Shown here piece by piece: positions 1-9,206 of a stretch of DNA of 64,000 nt. Made by a program: the position numbers and the translations under genes. The first letter of the stretch is position 1. Each line of letters starts with the position of its first letter. The stretch lies in contig SMMW01000033.1 of the NCBI GenBank assembly GCA_004794655.1, positions 4,313,501 to 4,377,500 of the forward strand, read 5' to 3'. This DNA is from Marisa cornuarietis. Taxonomy: Eukaryota; Mollusca; Gastropoda; Architaenioglossa; Ampullariidae. A model generated the notes under the pieces. That model saw only the letters and a program-made list of their open reading frames with translations, was not told the origin of the DNA and did not search any database.

Positions 1-560
1 GACTAAACAAGCACTCAAACGCCCGATGCCGGCGACGCATCCAACCGTCCCTCAGTGTAAAAATTGACACACACACGTGGGAACAGTAAAAAAACACGCA
101 TTTATTAAAGATGGAAGAAAATTGTAAGAGAGAAGAAGAAAGGGCGAACACTGCCAAAAATAATGTCAAGATAACACATACAAATAAACGTCCCTGCAGA
201 ATGAACAAATTAATGGAAACCCGCGCAGCGCCATACAGGGGTGCAACCACACGTAAGGCAGGTACCAGTCGGTCAGAATGAAAACAAATGCTAGTCTCCG
301 GTACTAAATAGACTGGTCTTCCACATAAGGGGTGTAGCCCTGAAGCGATGCGGCGGTTCCCCTTACGTAAACACCCGCGATTCCCAGCCTCAACTGATGC
401 CAGGGGAGACCTGATGTTCTGGCCTTGAACACCCAAGTTACGCAGCTGCTGACCCACTTAACTGAGAAGGCCTTGGTCAAACAGTGCAGGATGGGGGCTG
501 TAGATGCACCTTATAAGTTGAAGTGAGAGTTGCGAGGAGGCAGGCTGTCATGAAGCGGCC
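1..560. repeat. Dispersed repeat at left edge, related to a copy near 36.7 kb
   Basis: I see no coding exon here. A stretch around 264-335 (a 'ccagtc' block followed by 'atgaaaacaaa', then a 'ggtctTCC' block) recurs with substitutions and in the same orientation at about 36726-36800, so both belong to one dispersed repeat family. The ends of the family are not visible, and the left end lies outside the window. It probably sits in an intron of the BLOC1S2 gene, because the third exon of that gene is not found before position 839. No protein-coding remnant was recognised. Confidence 0.55.
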
Positions 561-574
561 CGCATCCTATAGTG

Positions 575-662
575 GAACTGACCCTAGTCGAAACTACCGT
601 TAGTCGAACTGACCCTAGTCGAATCAACCTTAGTCGAAACAACCCTAGTCGAATCGACCGGT
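575..662. repeat. Short minisatellite, about 16-18 bp unit
   Basis: About five imperfect tandem units are built on 'ctagtcgaa' plus a variable 'accct/actgac' spacer (for example 'gaccctagtcgaa', 'caaccctagtcgaa'). The units alternate between two related spellings. The array ends abruptly at about 662, where ordinary AT-rich sequence resumes. Confidence 0.7.
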
Positions 663-838
663 TACCTTGCAGTATTTCTACCAAACCTAGTGCTACTAGT
701 AACTCACAAGATGCTTAACAAAACAGATTATCAAAACTTATGTTTTTGCTCACATTTCTGCACATCTTTTACTGGAATTATGTTCAAAGAATTTTCGAAA
801 AATGAGCATCAGGCAATACAATATGTGGAGTGTAATAC

Positions 839-1405
839 CTTCTAACTCTCCTCTCAAGTATTCTGCAGTTTTCTGGAATGTTTCATGACAGAGCTCGACA
901 ACGTCAGCTGGGGGTGGTTCTTTAGCCTCCTCCGACTCTTCAACATCTATTTAAAAAATAAACAACATTAAACTATAATTCACAAATGAATACATCATCA
1001 TTTATAAGCGAATTTTCAAGCTTAATGTATTCTGATTCATGTGTCTACTAGTGTAGTTATTTCCAATAAAATGTATTGCATGACGTACTTCTCTGTCAGA
1101 ATGGTGTTTGGACAGTTCGATCTGGAATGAGCACGTACAGCTAATATAACAGTCAAAAAGGAAGGCCACAAAGTCAAAACAGTCCAATATCAAGGAAAAC
1201 AGCATCAAGTTCTAGTTCTCGCATTTAATGTAGCTAGCGTTTTTATTTGATCTGCTTTGCATATTTAGTACTATATCGTTCATGAACTTATATTTCAGTT
1301 GCAAATAACAGTACTATAATGAGAAAGGACCTATTTTGTGATGGCAGAGGCGCGATAACCTTTACCTGGTAATTTTGATAAAGAATGCTCCGCCTTCTCC
1401 GCCAT
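839..1405 (-). CDS. BLOC1S2: BLOC-1 subunit 2 homologue, 5' part (two coding exons, continues off the left edge)
   Basis: Minus-strand exon 1 is 1366-1405 (ATG at 1405-1403, peptide MAEKAEHSLSKLP) and exon 2 is 839-946. Both have consensus splice sites and join in phase 1. Exon 2 encodes an acidic stretch (EESEEAKEPPPADVVELC) followed by HETFQKTAEYLRGELE. This matches the vertebrate BLOC1S2 N-terminal region, in which 'EEAKEP...ELC...YL.GEL' precedes the coiled coil. BLOC-1 and the related BORC complex act on the cytosolic face of endosomes and lysosomes, in biogenesis of lysosome-related organelles and in lysosome positioning. Only about 49 residues are visible; the coiled-coil exons must lie left of position 1. 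It is head to head with RNF181. Identification is by recall of family sequence, not by a search. Confidence 0.82.
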
Positions 1406-1891
1406 CTTAGTTTTAATAAACCATAACAATGTCAGGCTCATCAAAAACTAGTGACGGAAGTAAACAGCGTTAACTCTAGATCAGTTTTTTTTTTCCAAGC
1501 ATCTATTATATCAGCATATTACAGATTAAACTAAAATAATATGTAAAGACAGATTTAACTTATGTTTTAATATAAAAATAAATACAGAGCGTTAGAACGA
1601 AAGTTGAAATATATTTCAGTCATATGTGCACTGTCATCTTTGGTCTAAGCACGTACAAGTCCGTGGTCTAGGGACGCCCAAACATATGATGACATAAAGA
1701 GCACATGTGTCAGTCAGCAGAACACGCTCAGTTCGGATATAAGAGCTTCGGGAAAACCGATTCCCCAAGATTCTTTAATGTTTGGTTTGAGGAGCTAAAC
1801 TAAAACTGGCAAACACATCATGCGATTTATAGGTACAGGTGCTAACTATAATATAGGCCTATAGTCGAGAAAGTGTATTGAAAGTGTTGTC
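1406..1891. promoter_or_regulatory. Short bidirectional intergenic region between BLOC1S2 and RNF181
   Basis: The two divergent start codons are only 486 bp apart, so this segment must contain both 5' UTRs and both promoters. No canonical TATA box is convincingly placed. It contains T-runs, AT-rich stretches and an 'atgatgacataaagag' segment near 1686. A shared bidirectional promoter is inferred from the geometry, not shown. Confidence 0.5.
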
Positions 1892-4866
1892 ATGGCTTCT
1901 TATTTTGATGAACATGATACTAATTCGGGAGATGCGCAAACAGGAAACGACGCACTGGCATTGGCGAGGTACTTTATAGACAATTTTTCCAAAATTTTAT
2001 TAAATTCATATAACTTCGCCCAATAAATATATACTTTATTACAGTATATAGGTATACAATAGAGCCTTAATTACTCATAATACTCAGTCATTTGGCGTAA
2101 CGTCAGTGATAGAAACTGTAATAAGTAATATCTTAGGATTTAATTATACCTGGCAAAGCTACCCATGCAGTTTGTTGGCCAGAGGTCTGCAACTTTTGGC
2201 TATTTTTTGTTTTCTTTCTTTTAACTCAGATGAATAAGAATTAGAATTTTGCTCTGAAGCAAAAGATACAAATGGACTGTTTGTCCATTTTGAACAATGA
2301 TTTGTAAGTGTATTAAAAGCAATTTATCAGTTTTTTTTCCCATAAATGTTTCCTCCTATAAGGATGCTTTTGACGATGGGCTTTGGGGAAGAGTGGAATA
2401 CAGAATTTGAAAGAATGTTTGGAGGCAACAGGAAAATTCCACCAGCATCAGCAAAATCAATTCAGGATCTAGAAACGAAACTTGTTTCTTCAAGTCTTGC
2501 AGGTAATTTGACACTCATCATAATTTTAAAAATTAATATGCATATATAAAAATAAATTTGAATATCTGTAATATGCTCAGACATTTTTTATCTTAAAAAA
2601 TAAAATCTTATGCATAGTTAAAGATGTCTTGGGGTGCTTTTTTAAGGTGAGACATGAGATCTTCCTGATGCATGTTTTTCAATTTTTAATATATTTAAAA
2701 CAATTTTTATTGGTTGCAAATTTTATAAGTTTATCTTTTATTTTCCTAACCAATCTGTTACTGCATCCTTTAGCACAAGGGATACAATGCCCAGTGTGCC
2801 TGACAGAGTTTGATGAAAAAGATGAGCTTAAGGTTCTACCATGCAACCATCAATTTCACACCAAGTGCATCATAACATGGCTACAAAAGGTACTTTATAC
2901 CTTTTAAAATCTGTGATAAATTTATTTGCTAAATTTGTGATTGTGTGAATGGGAGTGGGTCTACTGTGCATATATCTGTGTGTATGGGAGAGCTATTGTT
3001 GGTAAAATGTGGCCATTATCAAGTCAAGTTCCTCGTGCTATGTCACTTGGCAAATAAAAGGAATTATTATTATTATTAAAGTATTTTGCAAGAGGCATGC
3101 AATACTTCGCAGAAAACAAGAACTTATTGTTTCAGTCATTACTTCAAAGAAATATGTTTGGGTCCTTTCTTCTGTCAGTGGTTGTTGGGCTTTGTTTCCA
3201 CAGAGACTTTGGACTCATATTTGGCATTCTACTTGGTCTTTCCAGCTCCTTTGGTCAGATATTGTCTCTTCAAGAAGGGGATAAAAGTTTCAGTGTCTCC
3301 ACTGCTCACCACACGATTTTTGTTCATTTGCTTGCTCATTTGCTTGCTTCCCCTACCCTCCCTGTTTGTTGTCCTCGTTCATGGGGGTAGCCTCAAATTA
3401 TGTTGTCAAAATATGTTGTGCGTAGTAGAGTTGCATCACAATTTGCTCTGTGTAGCAATTTTTTATGTTTGGTGCCACAAACAACATCTTATAACGGTTA
3501 AAGTAAACACAAAAAATGAACATGCTCTGGAGCAAATTACACGAACCAGACATGTATATGGCCTACCCATAGGAGAAAGGAGCATTCCTGCCAAATTTGA
3601 TGGAGAATGCCTTAATAGTGTCTGCACCGTCACCGCCACATACCCACAGACATGTTGCCACAATAGACCTATGTATCCAGTTAATTAAGACTATTAATCT
3701 GTACAAAGTGTTCATCATGCTCTGAGTAATTTTTGTAAAATATCTGTTCTGGCTTTAACATGTGACAGTTGTTCAAATTGTGAACATTTCAGGTATGTTC
3801 CTGCCCAGTATGTCGTCATGAACTTCCAACAGATGATCCAGACTATGAAGCCTACAAAAGACAAAAGGTATTATGTTAAGTTTTATTGAACACATTCTGA
3901 AGCATTGCACAGGAGGCATATGACAATTTGCTTTAAATTGTAGTTCATAGCATAAATTGCAATCTTCCATACTTCTAGAATGGCTGAACCATTATATAAA
4001 CATGTTTTATACATGAAGTAATTGTAATGAGATTCTAACAAGCACAACATTGCCCTTTTCTGATAAAAATAAAAATAAATAAATAAAAATAAAAAAGGTA
4101 ATTAAAAATGTCACATGGGTTAAAAACTGATGAGAGAAGAAATTGTCGGTCATGCGGCAGGTAGACTTGAAACTGCCTAAACTTTAGTAATTAGTAAATA
4201 ATAATAGCAGTAATAAAATGTTTATCTATAAAGCACCTTTCCCCATTAACAAAGGTGATTACACAAGAACATACTTATCAGTAGGCATCAAATGCATCTT
4301 ACAGATTTTTTCACCATCATTCAAATCATAGTTGCTATTTCTCTCTCTCTCACACACACACATGCACACACACAAACCTACATACACACATACTCACTCA
4401 CTCTGAAAGAGAATTGTAGCTAGCAAATATGAGTTTCACTTGTGCTGACATAAATAATAATAGTAATAAGACAGATTTATAGATAGCACATTTCTCCACT
4501 GTAGTCTCAATTCACTTTACCCAAATAAAATAGACATAGCATGAGGCAGAAAAAGAATGCTGCACACAAGCATAACACAAAAACTCTATGTGAAAAGAAA
4601 ACATTAAGGTTTTGTAGTCATGGCAAAGCAGCATCTACAGTCTTTATCAAATTAGTTTCTCCATTTACCTTCCCAGCATGTTATATTGTCATTTTAGTAT
4701 TTTTTTTAATTAAGTAAGAAAGAAATCATGATACATGCTTACATGATATAAAGATTGATAAAGATTCATGATTTTTCACTATCTAACCTTTTTTTTTTTC
4801 TTGCAGGCAAGAGCAAAGCAGAGGGAATTTGAGCTGGAGACTCTCCATAACTCCATGTTTGCCTGA
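1892..4866 (+). CDS. RNF181: E3 ubiquitin-protein ligase RNF181, complete, 5 coding exons, 155 aa
   Basis: Exons are 1892-1968, 2363-2502, 2774-2889, 3793-3867 and 4807-4866; all junctions are AG/GT and phases agree. The protein starts MASYFDEHD, as vertebrate RNF181 does, and ends [10 protein letters not shown], close to the vertebrate C-terminus; human RNF181 is about the same length (153 aa). The RING-H2 domain begins around residue 80 (CPVCLTEF, then [11 protein letters not shown], then [14 protein letters not shown]). It supplies Cys-x2-Cys, Cys-x-His-x2-His-x2-Cys and Cys-x2-Cys zinc ligands, with an intron between the H2 part and the last Cys pair. RING ligases of this type transfer ubiquitin from an E2 to substrate; cytosolic location is expected from the lack of signal or membrane segments. 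It is divergent from BLOC1S2. A likely ATTAAA poly(A) signal is at 4907. Confidence 0.93.
2941..3090 (+). repeat. 3' tail of a CR1/L2-type LINE in RNF181 intron 3
   Basis: The segment ends with 'acttggcaaataaaagg' followed by (ATT)n near 3060-3080. That is the usual 3' end of CR1/L2-like elements, where a short terminal motif precedes a microsatellite. No reverse-transcriptase coding sequence is attached. The open frames at 3086-3688 in the rest of this intron overlap one another in different frames and resemble no family. Confidence 0.4.
3868..4806. repeat. RNF181 intron 4: simple repeats and dispersed non-coding repeat pieces
   Basis: The intron holds an A-rich (AAAT)n run at about 4065-4095, a CT/CA microsatellite at 4341-4375, and two AAT-type runs at 4200 and 4450. 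Each AAT run is followed by 'tttat...tagcac/aagcacctttc'. The same AAT-then-'tttatagcgc' layout recurs at 21770-21850, so this is probably a dispersed element with a conserved end. No coding sequence is seen. Confidence 0.45.
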
Positions 4867-4906
4867 TACTGTATATTTCTAAATCATACTGTATACTTGA
4901 TATTAT

Positions 4907-4912
4907 ATTAAA
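4907..4912 (+). terminator. Probable poly(A) signal of RNF181 (ATTAAA)
   Basis: The first ATTAAA variant lies 41 bases after the RNF181 stop codon and is followed by a T-rich stretch. The following 4913-5464 is AT-rich with a short duplicated 'caaactgggaaggaata' motif near 5370-5400, and contains no recognised gene. Confidence 0.4.
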
Positions 4913-5464
4913 CAAATTTATTTCTGTTTTTCAATGCTGGATCATTAGTTTAGTAAAACAATGTACAGCCATAGACTGCAAATTCAAGTTAACAACAGAC
5001 CGCATATACAACAAGGGTCAGTCAGTGATTGCAAACAGAATATTTACATTTGTTGATAGCCAGTCATGTGTGTACGTATGGGTTTGAAACTACACAGATT
5101 TTATTTTTGTCATTAATTTGTCAAACTTGTAACTGTGCAGGAGTTCTGATGTGCAGAAAACAAGGCATCTTACTCCAACTCTCCTTTTCTTGTATGCAAA
5201 AAAAATTCTGACAGATATTGAAAAGAAAATCACATAAAATCAGTATGATATATGTGACTATGCTTTTAGATTAAATGGACTAAATGACTTATGAACATTA
5301 AAAATTATGTTAGTTTTCCTAACTCTTCAAAGAGTACAAAAATAAAACTGGGAAGGAATACAACCAGAATCAAACTGGGAAGGAATATAACCAGAATCAA
5401 ACTGAATAAAATAAAATAAATAAATAAAATCAAACACATATACCCCAAAAGTACTTTCCTTTTA

Positions 5465-6295
5465 CAGTAATCCCTCAGTTATCGCGGGTGTTCCGTTCCA
5501 GGCCCACCCGTGATAAGTGAATTTCCGCGAAGTAGGGACGCTATACTGTTTTTAGTAGTTATACATTATTTTAAGTCTTTATAAACCCTCCCAACACTCT
5601 TATACATAACCCTTTCTCATTCCCTTAATAACTTTTCCCATAAAAATGTTTTAAACTCATAAATCTAGATACGTAATTTAAAAAAATTAATATGGGTAGT
5701 CACCATTGAAAATACATCATACAGCTAGAATGATAATGATTAATTAGCTTAACAGTACTGATGACGATGGCGATGAAGATGAGATGAATGCCAAGAAGGG
5801 CATTAATGCTCTTCTAAAGGCACCACTTCATCAGGTGGTGCGGTATCTTCGACCGGACGTAACTTCTACTACTTCCTCTAAAGGCATAGGCGTAACAGAT
5901 CTCTTCGTGCGAGTTATGAACGATTGGGTGGCATGGCAGGGCTTGAATAAATTCAGTCTCTAACGAAAGTTTCACAAATAACGTACACAACACCGCAGAT
6001 GAAAACTACGCACACGTGACAGTCGGATGCTAACGGGAAATGGAAGAGCTGAGGGAGGGGGTAGCTGCGCACAGCGAAAGAAAACAAGATGCGACGGTTA
6101 CTGAGCCAATCAGCGACTGGGAAACATTACTGTACAATACGTACTATGTATGTGCAAAAATACTTTAGACGGAGTACCGTAAAAACACACAAAACAGCGA
6201 AAATACCGCGATAAATATTTTACATATAATTTTTTGAAAACCCGCGAAGCACTGAAGCCGCGAAACATGAAGCGCGAAGTGGCACGGGAACACTG
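5465..6295. mobile_element. Non-autonomous Tigger/pogo-like (Tc1-mariner superfamily) DNA transposon
   Basis: The left end reads CAGTAATCCCTCAGTTATCG and the right end is its imperfect inverted repeat (reverse complement CAGTGTTCCCGTGCCACTTC). TA dinucleotides flank both ends (5463-5464 and 6296-6297), the target duplication of this superfamily. The subterminal repeats 'cgcgaagt' and 'ccgcgaa' are typical of Tigger-like ends. A short open stretch inside (about 5757-5960) shows no recognisable transposase motif, so the 831-bp element is scored as non-autonomous. A second degraded copy is at about 47410. Confidence 0.75.
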
Positions 6296-6299
6296 TACA

Positions 6300-7082
6300 C
6301 TTTTTTCATGATATTGCAGAATACACAGATTTTTAATTATACCTGTATTTTGGATTCTTTAGGTACCAGCTATCTGTCAGAAAAACAAATATACTTGCAT
6401 CATTTATAAAGTGGACCGTTGCCACAGCCTTATCACCGCTATTTTGCCTTGAGAATTCCTTTAAGACGAGAACTACTTAAGACATGTGAAACCATACACA
6501 TTCAAATATGGGGCTAACAAAGCTCAGTGGCTTACCACAACCAGTTAATCAGTGTTTGTTAAAAATACATCTGTACAGCAGTGATTGAGAATACTGGGAT
6601 ATTTCACTATTATGATCAAAAAGAAAATACACAGAAAACTGTTCAAATATAAGAAATTTGCTATAGGTGTACTCATCATTGCATATTGCATGAGCCAAAA
6701 GCCATGCTACCTCAATCAGCTACAGGAATATTAACACAGACTGGCCCCAGACAAGATAAAAGTTTACAACACACTTAAGCATCTTGACCATTACTTACCA
6801 AAATCTAATATTGTAGTACATTTAGGAATAGCAGACGAAAGATGGGAAATAAGTTGGGCACATGCATTGCCCTGGTAATTTGTCCTGCCAACCGTTCCAG
6901 CTGTGATTTTATTGTCAACCCTCATTTAAGTCGAGCATAATGAGGAATCAACAAGCCTAACCTCAGTATAGCCAAGTAGTGAAGCACTTGTATTTTTAAA
7001 GGTGTTGAAGTTGACAGCTCAGTCTGGGAAATTTAAGGCTTCAGGGGGTAGACAGTCAAAGAGAGATAATGCAGTGATATAT
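6300..7082. other. Intergenic, no gene recognised
   Basis: AT-rich unique-looking sequence lies between the Tigger-like element and the piggyBac-like MITE. No open frame with domain content and no paired splice sites around coding-like sequence were found on either strand. Confidence 0.5.
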
Positions 7083-7305
7083 TTAACCCTCTTGGTCCGA
7101 CAAGCCACGATCGTGGCTTTGCCGGGTAGCACGGGCAAGGCGATTTTCATTACTTTTTATTGCAAATTTCAGGTTTTCTCTTTTCCAAAAATGTATAGGT
7201 TTCTTGGTCTAATGTTTATCTCAGAGCAGCAATAATAAAAAACAATCTTCAGTTATAAGCCAGTCATTGTAATGTTATAGTTTTATCTTGAACCAAGAGG
7301 ATTAA
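7083..7305. mobile_element. piggyBac-like MITE, copy 1, flanked by TTAA
   Basis: The element runs between TTAA at 7083-7086 and TTAA at 7302-7305, with inverted ends CCCTCTTGGT and ACCAAGAGG. TTAA targets and CCC-type termini are features of the piggyBac superfamily. Just inside the left end is a perfect 14-bp palindrome, GCCACGATCGTGGC. It shares its whole length with copy 2 (10019-10260) in the opposite orientation. Confidence 0.75.
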
Positions 7306-7477
7306 GTGCCACCTGCAAATCAGCACTTCGACTGGTGTCACCTTCACTACCAAATTGACTTGGAAAAACAAGTCAACAAGCCTAAGCCAAACTTTAAACT
7401 TCTTGATGTAAAAACTATCTGAAACATTATGGGGAGCAGACTTCAGTGTCAAAGAAAGATTTACCTTTGACGAATCC

Positions 7478-7798
7478 CAGACACTTAATCCCCGACACTT
7501 AATCCCCAGACAATCCTCAAAATGAAATTTCAACTCAAAAAATTATGAAGTGAATGAAAAATTTATACATGAAAATATGTTTGACAATTAAAATAATACT
7601 TAATTTCAACATTTATAACATTAGTTAAAGTTCATGTGAGGGCAGATCGCTAATTGTAAACCCAGCGCAACCCAGTCTTACCAGAGTTACCACGCGACAC
7701 ATTTCTCTTACGGTTATAATATTTCAAGTTCACAAAATAGCAGTTTTGAGTGTTGCGTTGCGATTTGGGGATTAAGTGTCTAGGGGATTAAGTGTCCG
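7478..7798. mobile_element. MITE with doubled terminal motif (ACACTTAATCCCC)
   Basis: At the left end (7478-7511) the motif ACACTTAATCCCC occurs twice in tandem, and the right end (7765-7798) carries the inverted complement twice (GGGGATTAAGTGT). The interior of about 250 bp is AT-rich and non-coding. The flanking target duplication is not clear. The superfamily was not assigned. Confidence 0.65.
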
Positions 7799-7949
7799 GT
7801 CACCACCTTGGACAAATCAGTGATCATTTTGTCAAGGCCTCTGGAGTTTGGTCTGAACATTCAATGAAGAAGAAAAAGAATTTAGAGGGGCAACGGAGAA
7901 AACTGCTTGCTGGTAATGCGGGAGAGATAACAGTTGTTGCAATGCAACA

Positions 7950-8365
7950 GTCTCTTGCTCTCTTTCCCTCTGACTCATCAAATTACAACACCTTCTGTAT
8001 GGTACTGTGCTGATGTCTATAGTCTTCTGCAGTTCTTGAATTTCTGCTGTTTTTCTTTGGTTAGTCTGTTGAGAATTTATTGGAAATGCTCTGTCTAGCT
8101 TTATTCTTTATGATTTTTTTATTATCTTTCCTTGCTTATCTTTGGCAGGCATTGTTAGAGTCGTTTCTTCCACAAAAGATTGGTGATTGTGTACAGATTA
8201 CTAATCTTTCCTATATTTGCTGCTTCTTTTGCCTGGTTAACAAGACTATTCATGTAAGTATGCTTACCATATTTAACTAGTCGTTTAACTTTCCTGTATG
8301 CTTCATTCTCTGTTGTGTGCAATTTTTCCTTCAGTCTCTCTGATTTGCCACTCAATTGTTTGTTT
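7950..8365 (-). pseudogene. Fragment of an RTE-like non-LTR retrotransposon, antisense
   Basis: On the minus strand the frame ending at about 8155 reads RLVKYGKHTYMNSLVNQAKE, then AANIGKISNLYTITNLL. This resembles the linker between the endonuclease and reverse-transcriptase domains of RTE-like LINE proteins (pattern 'DKR.Y...LA..AE.AA..GN...LYTITK.L'). A second frame further downstream contains FPINSQQTNQRKTAEIQ, matching the following 'HF..LLNR' section with frameshifts. No catalytic RT motif is present in this piece. Confidence 0.5.
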
Positions 8366-9060
8366 GTTGGGGGGGGGGGTTGTCCTATATTGTCATGGAT
8401 GGTCTTTTTCCTGTCAGATTAACTCATAGATTCATCAAGACATCTGCACCTTCTCAAAACAAAAGAGCAAACTATATACTGTCTCCTGCAGGCCCTGTCT
8501 AATTGTCTTAATTATAAAATTCGAAGAAATGGGGGTGGTGGTGAGTGGAGTCCATGCTGTGAACGACATTCACATTTTTGTCTACAAAGCCTACTAAGAG
8601 CATCACACAAATCGCTGGATTAAAAAAAATTAAGTGCTAGCAGTGAAAACAGTTTACAACATAATCAAAACATAAACGCTTATAATTATAAAGTGACGCT
8701 GTGTTTATCCATTTATACAAGCACTTTTTGAACCGAGTGGAAAACTGTGAATTTGTTTTGCTCTTAAAGTCGCAATTAAAAAAATACATATATATTAAAA
8801 AAATAGATGTAGAAGTTACAATCCGCATATACTAATCACAAGCCTTTCGCTGCCAAGTAACCATGTTCAAAGCAAAGCTCGGCTAGAGATTTCCTCCGAT
8901 TGGAAAGCGTCGTCAGGGGCACTATGGTTATAAATAAAATAATGTACTTTTTAACTTTTGGTGTGATAAAATAATATAAATATAACATTTTCACAATAAT
9001 AATGTTCCTTTTGGACTTTTAATAACATAGGATCAATTTTAACAATTTTTAACCAATGGA
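8366..9060. other. Intergenic, upstream of the hnRNP gene
   Basis: There is a G-run at 8370-8380 and AT-rich sequence; no gene or clear repeat was recognised. The last few hundred bases, with 9061-9206, must contain the promoter and 5' UTR of the hnRNP gene, but no core-promoter motif is convincing. Confidence 0.4.
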
Positions 9061-9206
9061 ACGATTGGTTGCTGTTCACATGACATACCGCTAAACATTT
9101 TTAGCCTCTTTGTACTCCCGCCTGTAACAGGGAGCGTTTGTGTGAAAGGCAGTTTAACTAAACTGTTTAATTCGGGTGAAAACATTTGCAGTTCGGACAT
9201 TGAAAT

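Noticed and set aside
3086..3688. Long open frames in RNF181 intron 3 (up to 200 codons)
   Set aside because: They overlap each other in different frames, lie between two clean RNF181 exons and show no domain. The region also begins just after a LINE tail.
5757..5965. Possible transposase remnant in the Tigger-like element
   Set aside because: The short open stretch shows no DDE/D or DNA-binding motif, so it cannot be claimed as coding.
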